DNA of 64,000 bases, taken from NCBI RefSeq assembly GCF_029714405.1, contig NZ_CP121650.1, positions 4,469,001 through 4,533,000 on the forward strand, read 5' to 3'. The position numbers were made by a program, and so were the translations under genes. This stretch comes from Bradyrhizobium sp. CB82. Its GTDB lineage: Bacteria; Pseudomonadota; Alphaproteobacteria; Rhizobiales; Xanthobacteraceae. Shown here in pieces: positions 52,133 through 60,014 of the stretch (its first letter is position 1; each line of letters begins with the position of its first letter). Below the pieces are notes generated by a model. The model worked only from the letters and a program-made list of their open reading frames with translations, was not told the origin of the DNA and made no database searches.

Positions 52133-52211
52133 GACGGGTTGAGCTCTTGCGAAACCCATCAGTTGGCATCGGGCAATTGATGGGTATCGCTTCGCTCCGC
52201 CCGTCCTACGG
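52130..52211. repeat. Intergenic palindromic repeat, family B, overlapping a stop codon
   Basis: TAGGACGGGTTGAGC and GCGAAACCCATC pair with GATGGGTATCGC and GCCCGTCCTA around a spacer of about 18 bases. The TAG at its start is the stop codon of the VOC gene, so the repeat touches the coding end and could act as a terminator-like hairpin. Confidence 0.9.
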
Positions 52212-52223
52212 GCCAAGCTCGCT

Positions 52224-52856
52224 TTAGCGGTCGGCATCCAATTTCGCGGCTGCCAACTGGACCAACCGCTGTATGGCACCAAATGCCCGCTCCAAGGAGG
52301 GAACGCTTTTGCTTGCGATCGCGCGGAGCGGATCCCATTCGCTTTGCACGAAATCGATGATCCATGCGGCATATTCCGGACCAGCCGGGATGCCTGAGCC
52401 TTGCGCAGGGACCAGTCCTTCGCGGATGGCACGTTTCTTTGAGTGTCGAGCCAAATTTACGACAGTGAGCTTCGGATCGGCTAACGTCTCGGGCCGATCT
52501 GGGACCCGTGAAATCGATACTCCCAGCGATCGAGCCAAAACTTCACGATCTCCTAATAACCAAGCCTCTGCCTCACGGACGGCAATTCGGAAACACATTA
52601 GTGGGCTTACCTTTGGTAATGCCATTTGGACAAGGGCGGGCGCGCACGCCGCATCATGATCCAAGTCACGGATCGCCAACCAAGGGTAGTGAGCCGCGGC
52701 AGCGTTGTATTTGGGGAGATTGGATGCAAATCTCGCCTTCCCACGAGTTACGCGCTCCATGCCTGGTATCGCGCCGCAAGCAAGAATAAGCCGCCGAGCG
52801 ACCGCAGCGTCCGTATCTCCTTCCACAAGGTAATGAATTTCAGGGGCCGACTGCAT
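52224..52856 (-). CDS. DUF4276-like TOPRIM protein, probable nuclease partner of the AAA ATPase
   Basis: A 210-residue protein with the layout of TOPRIM-fold proteins that pair with OLD-type ATPases. Glu12 lies in LVEGDTD, the metal-binding Asp set is in RDLDHD at about 63-68, and a later AVREAEAWLL near 92-101 holds a further acidic residue. These positions match metal-dependent TOPRIM nucleases. The start, ATG 52856, overlaps the end of the ATPase gene by 17 bases, so the two are translated together. In split OLD systems such as PARIS and AbiL the TOPRIM partner is the toxic effector released on phage infection. The function here is inferred from this arrangement. No homology search was possible. 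Confidence 0.65.
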   Translation of the reverse strand: MQSAPEIHYLVEGDTDAAVARRLILACGAIPGMERVTRGKARFASNLPKYNAAAAHYPWLAIRDLDHDAACAPALVQMALPKVSPLMCFRIAVREAEAWLLGDREVLARSLGVSISRVPDRPETLADPKLTVVNLARHSKKRAIREGLVPAQGSGIPAGPEYAAWIIDFVQSEWDPLRAIASKSVPSLERAFGAIQRLVQLAAAKLDADR

Positions 52857-54021
52857 CGAACAATGACAGTTGCTCGACGCCCTTGGGGCGCGCCAGGGGC
52901 ATGGCCGCCTCACCCACCGACAATCCACTTTCGACCAAAATGCGTATTTGCGGATTGTTTCCGGCGGTCTCAATGGTCGTGCCGTTTTCTCCGGGAATCA
53001 ACCGATGTACCTCATGCAGTCCAACACCGTCCGCACCAACAAGCGCATCTGAGTGCGTGGTCATACAGACTTGTCTTCCCGAGAGTCTTTGCATTCGTGC
53101 GATCATCGAGGGGAGTTGTCGCACTACATCGGGATGCAGCGAAAGCTCAGGTTCTTCGAGAAGCAAGGGACCGTCTTTTTCCCCCAGAGACCAAAGAAAG
53201 CCGATCAATCGGAGCGTGCCATCAGAAAAGACTTCTTCAGTTTGATACGTCGGATTCGGCCGCCAGTGCTTGAAGCCAGCTTTCAAGTGCGGTCGTCCCT
53301 CCTTGTCGTGGTCGAGCTTTAGGTCAACGAATTGGGGCACAGCAATTTTGAGCGCCTCAGCCACTCGGCGTAGGCGAGCCTCTCTCGTACGAGGAGTTGT
53401 CTCGTTTATTCTCTTTAGGAGATCGCCGCCGTAGGGATCTTCCGTTCGATCAAGGGCCCGACGAGGATCTCGGACGATTTGTGGAACTACATGGAGATAA
53501 CGAATAGAACTGAAGAATTCGACCAATTCGCGAAATTTGGCTTGATTCGTCGCTTGCTGAATCAACGATTGGCTGAACCTAAAGGGTTCGGACGTATCCG
53601 CAGACCTCCTCTGTTCGAGGACAAGCTTTCCATCCTTCTTAATTTCTTCTTCCTCAACGCTCGGAAACTGCTCTCTACCGAACCGCGTGAAACGGATGCG
53701 GTATGACCACGATGCTGGATGCTCGTCATTTCCGATGTCGACGTCAATTTCCACGTAGCTCACGCGCCGAGCCTGAAGGCACCGTACGGCGCGCAAGCCA
53801 TCGCGTATTTCGAGCGCAGTGCTGAAGCCACCCGCAATGGGCTTCACAATATCGCGGAGAAACCTAATAGCATCCAGCAGGTTTGACTTGCCCGATGCGT
53901 TCGGGCCGATGAAAAAGGCCCTTTTCGCCAGTAGAACATCTGCCGACTGGAAATTGCGCCAGTTTGTCAGTTTAAGCCGAGTCAAACGAAGCGTGTGCGG
54001 CTCAGTTTTTGCCATCGTCAT
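52840..54021 (-). CDS. AAA-family (AAA15/AAA21, OLD-like) ATPase
   Basis: A 393-residue ATPase with Walker A GPNASGKSN at about 39-47, a long central insertion (about 90-230), an ABC-type signature-like SDGTLRLIGFLWSL near 263-276, Walker B LLLEEPELSLHP at about 286-297 and a switch His in MTTHSD near 319-324. This is the SMC/OLD-like order found in defence and DNA-repair ATPases. The Met at 54021 (or 54015) gives the native N-terminus LRLTRLKLTNWRNF. It is coupled to the TOPRIM gene that overlaps its end. The pair lies next to an IS110 element and intergenic repeats and has no close link to flanking genes. Confidence 0.85.
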   Translation of the reverse strand: MTMAKTEPHTLRLTRLKLTNWRNFQSADVLLAKRAFFIGPNASGKSNLLDAIRFLRDIVKPIAGGFSTALEIRDGLRAVRCLQARRVSYVEIDVDIGNDEHPASWSYRIRFTRFGREQFPSVEEEEIKKDGKLVLEQRRSADTSEPFRFSQSLIQQATNQAKFRELVEFFSSIRYLHVVPQIVRDPRRALDRTEDPYGGDLLKRINETTPRTREARLRRVAEALKIAVPQFVDLKLDHDKEGRPHLKAGFKHWRPNPTYQTEEVFSDGTLRLIGFLWSLGEKDGPLLLEEPELSLHPDVVRQLPSMIARMQRLSGRQVCMTTHSDALVGADGVGLHEVHRLIPGENGTTIETAGNNPQIRILVESGLSVGEAAMPLARPKGVEQLSLFDAVGP

Positions 54022-54146
54022 TCCAGCGCGTTTTGGGCGTTTAACGTATCGTATCCTACCGAGGTGCTGCAAGTAAGCGCCAGACGGCCTTAGGTTTGAC
54101 GATGTATCTGATATCTATGGCCGTTTGAGCGGCACCACGGGTAAGC

Positions 54147-54172
54147 AAAAGGGCGGCCTTTCGGCCGCCCTT
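54147..54172 (-). terminator. Rho-independent terminator after nrdJ
   Basis: AAGGGCGGCC with GGCCGCCCTT around a GAAA tetraloop, followed on the minus strand by TTGCTTACC. It is 55 bases past the nrdJ stop codon and may also insulate the ATPase gene. Confidence 0.88.
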
Positions 54173-54177
54173 CGTGG

Positions 54178-54200
54178 ATGCCCGGGCGAAACCCGGGCAT
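54178..54200. repeat. Perfect hairpin just after the nrdJ gene
   Basis: ATGCCCGGG and CCCGGGCAT with a 5-base loop. It lies between the nrdJ stop and the main terminator and could protect the 3' end of the message. Confidence 0.6.
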
Positions 54201-54226
54201 AACGATCGTAGCGATGATCTACCGCC

Positions 54227-57200
54227 TCACGAACACCCCGTCGTGCTGCCACACGTATCGCACTTCATGCACGTGCCGTTCCGCACCAGCGTGAAGTTGC
54301 CGCACTCGCTGCACATCTCGCCTTCGTAGCCCTTGGCCTTCGCTTCCGCGCGGCGTTCGGCCTTGGTGGGGACGATCGTCTGCGCGGTGCCGGCCTTGCT
54401 CCACTGGAGTTGCTCGAGCTTCTCTGTCGGAGAGAGGTCGTGGCTGGCTTCCTGTTTCAGGGCGACGGCGCCTTCGATCGTATCGCCGGCGCGGGCGCCT
54501 GCGCCGTGCAGGGCGGTGACGCGGTGGCCGCCGGCGGGGGCGCTGTCGTTGCCGGAGGAGACCGTGGCCGAGCCGCCGCGCATCACGACCAGATTATCCG
54601 TGCGGGAGCGGGTGAGGCCGCGCGAGACGAGTTTCGTCGCGTGGTGGCCGCCCTCGTCATCCGGCTCCTTGCCTTCCTCGACGCCCTTGCCGAGTGCGTC
54701 AAAACCCGTCTCGTTGGGATCGACGTGGGCGAGGTCGAAGCGGCTGAGGTAGCTCACCGCCAGCTCGCGGAAGACGTAGTCGAGGATCGAGGTCGCGTAC
54801 TTGATGCTGTCGTTGCCCTGCACGGGGCCCGCCGGCTCGAAGCGGGTGAAGGTGAAGGCATCGACATATTCATCGAGCGGCACGCCGTATTGCAGACCGA
54901 GCGAGACCGCGATCGCGAAGTTGTTGATGAAGGAGCGCAGCGCCGCGCCTTCCTTGTGCATGTCGATGAAGATCTCGCCGAGACGGCCGTCGTCATACTC
55001 GCCGGTGCGCAAGTAAACCTTGTGGCCGCCGACAACAGCCTTCTGGGTGTAGCCCTTGCGGCGATCCGGCATCTTCTCGCGCTCGCGCATCACGATGATG
55101 CGCTCGACGAGCTTCTCGACGATCTTCTCGGAGACCTGGGCGGCACGCGCGGCCATCGGCTTCTCGTAGATCGCCTCGACCGCATCGTCCTCGTCCTCAT
55201 CATCGCTGATGAGCTGGGAGTTAAGCGGCTGGGAGAGCTTCGAGCCGTCACGGTAGAGCGCGTTGGCCTTCAGGGCGAGTTTCCACGACAGCATGTAGGC
55301 GGACTTGCAGTCCTCCACCGTGGCGTCGTTCGGCATATTGATGGTCTTGGAGATCGCACCCGAGATGAAGGGCTGGCTGGCTGCCATCATGCGGATGTGG
55401 CTCTCGACCGACAGATAGCGCTTGCCGATCTTGCCGCAGGGGTTGGCGCAGTCGAACACCGGATAGTGCTCGGCCTTCAGGTGCGGCGCGCCTTCCACCG
55501 TCATCGCGCCGCAGATGTGGACGTTGGCGGCCTCGATCTCGCGCTTGGTGAAACCCACGGCCTGCAGCAGGTCGAAGCCGGGGGCCGCGATCGCTTCCGC
55601 GCCGATGCCGAGCTGGTCGCGGATGAAATCTTCGCCAAAGGTCCACTTGTTGAAGGCGAACTTGATGTCGAAGGCGGTCGGAAGGGCCTTTTCGACCTTG
55701 GCGATCGCTTCATCCGTAAAACCCTTGGCCCTCAGCGTCGAGGCGTTGATGCCGGGGGCGTTCGACAGCGAGCCGTGGCCGACGGCATAGGCCTCGATCT
55801 CCGCGATATCGCTCTCGCGATAGCCGAGCGCGCGCAGCGCTGCGGGGACCGCGCGGTTGATGATCTTGAAGTAGCCGCCGCCGGCGAGCTTCTTGAACTT
55901 CACCAGCGCGAAGTCGGGCTCGATGCCGGTGGTGTCGCAGTCCATGACGAGGCCGATCGTGCCGGTCGGCGCGATCACCGTGGTCTGGGCGTTGCGATAG
56001 CCGTGCTGCTCGCCGAGCTCCAGCGCCGCATCCCAGGCCGCCTGCGCATGCGCGACCAGGTCGGCTTGCGGGCAGGAGGCGTGGTCGAGCGGCACCGGGT
56101 TGACGCTGAGCGCCTCGTAACCAGAGCTCTGGCCGTGCGCGGCGCAGCGGTGGTTGCGGATGACGCGCAGCATGTGCGCGGCGTTCTTCTTGTAGCCGGG
56201 GAAGGTGCCGAGCTCGGCCGCAATCTCCGCCGACGTCTTGTAGGTGATGCCGGTCATGACGGCGGTCAGCGCGCCGCAGAGCGCGCGGCCTTCCTTGCTG
56301 TCATAGGGCAGGCCCATGGTCATCAGCAGGCCGCCGATATTGGCGTAGCCGAGGCCGAGCGTGCGGAACTCGTAGGAGAGCTCGGCGATCGCGCGGGACG
56401 GGAACTGCGCCATCATCACGGAGATTTCGAGCACCAGGGTCCAGAGCCGGCAGAGATGCTCGTAACCCTCGACGTCGAAGCGCTTCGTCGTGGTGTTGTA
56501 GAACGTCAAGAGGTTGGCGGAGGCGAGGTTGCACGCCGTGTCGTCCAGGAACATGTATTCCGAGCACGGATTGGACGCGCGGATGTCGCCGGACGCCTTG
56601 CAGGTGTGCCAGTCGTTCATGGTGGTGTTGAAGTGCAGGCCCGGGTCGGCCGACGCCCAGGCGGCGTAACCGATCTTCTCCCAGAGGTCGCGGGCGCGCA
56701 GCGTCTTCATCACCTTCTTGTTGGTGCGGCCAATGAGGCTCCAGTCGCCGTCGGTCTCGACCGCGCGCAGGAAGTCGTCCTTCAGCGAGACCGAGTTGTT
56801 GGAGTTCTGGCCGGAGACGGTGAGGTAGGCCTCCGAATCCCAGTCGGTGTCGTAGGTGTCGAACTGGATGTCCTTGTAGCCCTGCTTGGCAAACTGGATC
56901 ACCCGCTTGATGTAGTTGTCGGGCACGAGGTTGCGGCGCGCGAGCTTGATCTCGCGGCGGAGCGCCGGGTTCTTCTCCGGGTCGAAGCAGTCGTCGCCCG
57001 AGCCTTCGCAGTTCACGCAGGCCTTGAGCACCGCCTTCAGATGCTTCTGGTTGATCTTGGATCCGGTGACGAGGGCGGCGACCTTCTGCTCCTCCTTCAC
57101 CTTCCAGTCGATATAGGTCTCGATGTCGGGGTGATCGACGTCGACGACGACCATCTTGGCGGCGCGGCGCGTGGTGCCACCGCTCTTGATGGCGCCTGCC

Positions 57201-57991
57201 GCGCGGTCACCGATCTTGAGGAAGCTCATCAGGCCGGACGAGCGGCCGCCGCCGGAGAGCTTTTCGCCTTCGCCGCGCAGGCGGGAGAAGTTCGAGCCGG
57301 TGCCGGAGCCATATTTGAACAGGCGCGCCTCGCGGACCCAGAGGTCCATGATGCCGCCCTCGTTGACGAGGTCGTCACCCACGCCCTGGATGAAGCAGGC
57401 GTGCGGCTGCGGGTGCTCATAGGCCGACTTGGACTTGGTCAGCTTGCCGGTGAAGGGGTCGACGTAATAATGGCCCTGGCCGGGGCCGTCGATGCCATAG
57501 GCCCAGTGCAGGCCGGTGTTGAACCATTGCGGCGAGTTCGGCGCGACCATCTGCATGGCGAGCATGTAGCGAAGCTCGTCATAGAAGGCCTGGGCGTCCT
57601 CGTCGGACGAGAAATACTTGCCTTTCCAGCCCCAATAGGTCCAGCAGCCGGCGAGGCGGTCGAACACCTGCTTTGCCGAGAGCTCGCTGACATAGCGCTC
57701 CTTCTCGGGCAGGGCGGCCAGCGCATCGGTGTCGGGCACGGAGCGCCACAGGAAGGAGGGGACGGACTCCTCCTCGACCTTCTTCAGGCGCGCGGCGACG
57801 CCGGCTTTGCGGAAATACTTCTGGGCCAGCACGTCTGAAGCGACCTGCGACCACTCGGTCGGCACTTCGACGTTATCCAGCTTGAACACGACAGAGCCGT
57901 CGGGATTGCGAATCTCAGACGTGGTCAGCCGGAAATCGATCCCGGCATAGGGTGACTGTCCTACTGTGGTGTGGCGCCGCTCAATTTTCAT
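54227..57991 (-). CDS. nrdJ: Vitamin B12-dependent (class II) ribonucleotide reductase NrdJ
   Basis: A 1254-residue enzyme that makes deoxyribonucleotides using adenosylcobalamin, with no oxygen need. The catalytic region has [20 protein letters not shown] near 480-500, followed by [20 protein letters not shown]. An [20 protein letters not shown] segment comes near 1065, and a C-terminal zinc-binding tail has four Cys pairs (CSECGNF and [13 protein letters not shown]). The zinc tail and length match the long alphaproteobacterial NrdJ. The start Met is at 57991. Two NrdR-type boxes lie about 430-475 bases upstream, so it is repressed when nucleotides are abundant. It is a single-gene unit with its own terminator. 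Confidence 0.97.
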   Translation of the reverse strand: MKIERRHTTVGQSPYAGIDFRLTTSEIRNPDGSVVFKLDNVEVPTEWSQVASDVLAQKYFRKAGVAARLKKVEEESVPSFLWRSVPDTDALAALPEKERYVSELSAKQVFDRLAGCWTYWGWKGKYFSSDEDAQAFYDELRYMLAMQMVAPNSPQWFNTGLHWAYGIDGPGQGHYYVDPFTGKLTKSKSAYEHPQPHACFIQGVGDDLVNEGGIMDLWVREARLFKYGSGTGSNFSRLRGEGEKLSGGGRSSGLMSFLKIGDRAAGAIKSGGTTRRAAKMVVVDVDHPDIETYIDWKVKEEQKVAALVTGSKINQKHLKAVLKACVNCEGSGDDCFDPEKNPALRREIKLARRNLVPDNYIKRVIQFAKQGYKDIQFDTYDTDWDSEAYLTVSGQNSNNSVSLKDDFLRAVETDGDWSLIGRTNKKVMKTLRARDLWEKIGYAAWASADPGLHFNTTMNDWHTCKASGDIRASNPCSEYMFLDDTACNLASANLLTFYNTTTKRFDVEGYEHLCRLWTLVLEISVMMAQFPSRAIAELSYEFRTLGLGYANIGGLLMTMGLPYDSKEGRALCGALTAVMTGITYKTSAEIAAELGTFPGYKKNAAHMLRVIRNHRCAAHGQSSGYEALSVNPVPLDHASCPQADLVAHAQAAWDAALELGEQHGYRNAQTTVIAPTGTIGLVMDCDTTGIEPDFALVKFKKLAGGGYFKIINRAVPAALRALGYRESDIAEIEAYAVGHGSLSNAPGINASTLRAKGFTDEAIAKVEKALPTAFDIKFAFNKWTFGEDFIRDQLGIGAEAIAAPGFDLLQAVGFTKREIEAANVHICGAMTVEGAPHLKAEHYPVFDCANPCGKIGKRYLSVESHIRMMAASQPFISGAISKTINMPNDATVEDCKSAYMLSWKLALKANALYRDGSKLSQPLNSQLISDDEDEDDAVEAIYEKPMAARAAQVSEKIVEKLVERIIVMREREKMPDRRKGYTQKAVVGGHKVYLRTGEYDDGRLGEIFIDMHKEGAALRSFINNFAIAVSLGLQYGVPLDEYVDAFTFTRFEPAGPVQGNDSIKYATSILDYVFRELAVSYLSRFDLAHVDPNETGFDALGKGVEEGKEPDDEGGHHATKLVSRGLTRSRTDNLVVMRGGSATVSSGNDSAPAGGHRVTALHGAGARAGDTIEGAVALKQEASHDLSPTEKLEQLQWSKAGTAQTIVPTKAERRAEAKAKGYEGEMCSECGNFTLVRNGTCMKCDTCGSTTGCS

Positions 57992-58410
57992 AGTTTGCCC
58001 CGTCCATTTCTAGCCGGACCACCTCGGTTCGGGCGGTGCCGGGTCGTTATTCTTGCGCGACTCCTCCCGGCCTTTCGGCCTTCAGGCTTCGCAGTTCAGC
58101 CGGTGGATCCGGCCCAGTTTCTCCCGACGGAAGGGCCGGTGCGCGCACCACGTCCTCCGCCGGCATGTCCACCCGCATCCGCCCCCTCGGGGATGCGCGC
58201 GACATGCGTTCAACACCACCACACCACGCTTGCTCCGGGCCTGTTTCGGCCCGTTCGAGCGCCCCCGAGAGTCGGCAAATCAAGGGCAGACAAGCCCTTC
58301 ACCCGCTGCCCCCTTCGGCTGGCGGAGTGGTCATTTGCGTAGACCCTTTGGGGAGTGACCGGCGGGACGCAAACACACTCGCGCCGAACGGACCGAAAGC
58401 TAGGACTCTC
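57992..58410 (-). promoter_or_regulatory. Long structured 5' leader of nrdJ
   Basis: About 400 bases lie between the probable promoter and the start codon. They hold many paired segments: TTTGCGT with ACGCAAA, GGGCC and GGCCC around GAAACA closed by GCTC and GAGC, CATGTC/GACATG enclosing CGCATCC/GGATGCG, and GGCC-GAAA-GGCC. The density of hairpins suggests a regulatory RNA, but I found no B12 box and so cannot call a cobalamin riboswitch. Confidence 0.5.
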
Positions 58411-58419
58411 CGTTGCGCA

Positions 58420-58466
58420 CGTCAAGAACTAGTGCGAGTTCCTGAATCAAATACTAAATATGGTGG
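58420..58466 (-). promoter_or_regulatory. Pair of NrdR boxes upstream of nrdJ
   Basis: ATACTAAATATGGTGG at 58451-58466 matches 12 of 16 positions of the NrdR consensus. A weaker match CGTCAAGAACTAGTGC (9 of 16) lies at 58420-58435. Their centres are exactly 31 bases apart, the normal spacing of tandem NrdR boxes, which strengthens the call. A possible promoter TTGACG, 17 bases, TAGCTT overlaps their downstream side. Confidence 0.65.
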
Positions 58467-58844
58467 AAAGACGGGGATAACAGGGGTCGGAGCCGCGCCT
58501 GTTGTGAAGGCAAGTATCAGTGAGTCCTGAGAGATTCCCAACCGAAAAAATTTGCGTTTGGTGATCGGGGAAAGGCTTCATCCCGCTGTTCACAGGGCGG
58601 GTTTATTTTTGGCCGGAAGCATTGCGTCAGCAGGACTCACGTAGTGCTACGGAAGGTACAGGCAGCCATGCCCGCCTGGCTAGCGGTCGACCGCGCCGAT
58701 CCGCGCCAAGCCGGGCCGTTGTCACCGGGTTACCGCATGCATGATTCGACAAAACGGGGAATGCGGACGCGCTTCGCCCCGGCCTGATCTTCACCCTCGC
58801 CGGCGTCGTGCTGGCGACGCGCCAATCTAACGGTGCGCGCCGTG
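58467..58844. other. Region between nrdJ control sites and the oxidoreductase gene
   Basis: About 380 bases. It carries short frames with no family match. The minus-strand part next to 58466 should hold upstream control of nrdJ. No repeat of the two families and no terminator with a T run was seen, although GCCCTGTGAACAGCGGG-like short arms occur near 58580. Confidence 0.4.
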
Positions 58845-59888
58845 TCAGGCGGCATGCTGGTCGCGTCGCGACGTGAGCTCCGGGCAAAGGACGAGCTTGC
58901 CTTCGAGGCCGCCGGCTTCGAGCCGCCAATGCGCATCAACGACGTCATCCAGCGAGACCCGCTCGGCGACGCGCGGATGAATAGCGCCGCTCGCCAGCAG
59001 GGCGAACAGGCGTGCCAGATCCTCCGTGAACCATCCGGGATGTCGCAACCGCATCGCGTTGATGGAGTAGAAGAATGCCCGCTTGCCGCCAGGCAGCCAG
59101 CTCCAAAGATACAGGCGTGCAATCCACATCAGCATCGTCGCCATGCGCCGCTGCCCCTGAACGCCCGCCGAGTAGCCATAGGCGCAGAGCAGGCCACCGC
59201 GCCTGAGCGCCGCGAACGAGCGGCGATAGCCGTCGTCCCCGATGCCGTCGAAGACGACATCAAATCCGTCGGGTAGGATACGCGTGAAGTCTTCGCGCTG
59301 ATAGTCGATCGGCGTGGCCCCGAGCTCGCGGATCAGAGCGGCGTGTTTCCCATAGGCCCCGCCCCACAACTGAAGGCCGGCCATGCCGCCCAGTACGAGC
59401 AGTGCCTGACCGACAGCACCGGCAGCTCCATGCACCAGTACGCGCAGTCCCGGCCGCACCTGCGCAGCGCGGTGCAGGAGCTGGTAGGCAGTCATCCAGC
59501 TCAGGATCAGCGTAGCGGCCTCCGCCGCGTCAAGACCCGCCGGCACCGGGGTCAAGTGGCTCGCCTGGAGCGTGCGGTAGGCAGCATTCGACCCAAGCAC
59601 CGTCATGTCGGCCACGCGGTCGCCAAGCTGAAATCCACTCACGCGGTCGCCGAGCTGATCGATTTCCCCGACGACATCGTAGCCCATGACGAACGGTGGG
59701 CGGCGGGAAGCGGTTTGCGGGTAGAGATGGCGACGGATCAGCGTATCGGTGTATTCGAGCCCTGAGGCAAGTACGCGGACCCGCACCTCACCTGGCCCCG
59801 CCTCCGGCAGGGGAGCGTCGACCACTTCCAGCTGCTCGGGACCGCCGAAGCGCCGAAGTTGGACAACGCGGTTGCGCAGGTCGTTCAC
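58845..59888 (-). CDS. Zinc-binding alcohol dehydrogenase / quinone oxidoreductase family protein
   Basis: A 347-residue medium-chain dehydrogenase/reductase. The N-terminal catalytic fold (VVQLRRFGGPEQLEVVDAPL, then FVMGYDVVGEI) and the NADPH-binding fold with VHGAAGAVGQALLVLGGMAG near 153-172 are clear. The typical zinc Cys residues are absent, so it belongs to the zinc-free quinone-oxidoreductase side of the family. Such enzymes reduce quinones or enones. It stands alone, and the next gene, at 60015, is on the same strand about 125 bases downstream of its start, so a separate promoter is likely. Confidence 0.88.
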   Translation of the reverse strand: MNDLRNRVVQLRRFGGPEQLEVVDAPLPEAGPGEVRVRVLASGLEYTDTLIRRHLYPQTASRRPPFVMGYDVVGEIDQLGDRVSGFQLGDRVADMTVLGSNAAYRTLQASHLTPVPAGLDAAEAATLILSWMTAYQLLHRAAQVRPGLRVLVHGAAGAVGQALLVLGGMAGLQLWGGAYGKHAALIRELGATPIDYQREDFTRILPDGFDVVFDGIGDDGYRRSFAALRRGGLLCAYGYSAGVQGQRRMATMLMWIARLYLWSWLPGGKRAFFYSINAMRLRHPGWFTEDLARLFALLASGAIHPRVAERVSLDDVVDAHWRLEAGGLEGKLVLCPELTSRRDQHAA

Positions 59889-60014
59889 ATGCCGATCCTT
59901 GCAATCTCACACGCGAAAGGCGGATCAGGAGGATGGTCTCGTACCACCACGCATGGCGGCAACGGTCGGCTGGAAATCCGGCCTCGTAGTTGATGCAGAT
60001 CAAAGCCGCTCGCC

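Noticed and set aside
54410..57838. A 1142-codon plus-strand frame across nrdJ
   Set aside because: It mirrors the codon bias of nrdJ on the opposite strand and has no recognisable domain.
57992..58410. Cobalamin riboswitch upstream of nrdJ
   Set aside because: The B12 box and the usual GCCACTG element were not found on the minus strand. Recorded only as an unclassified structured leader.
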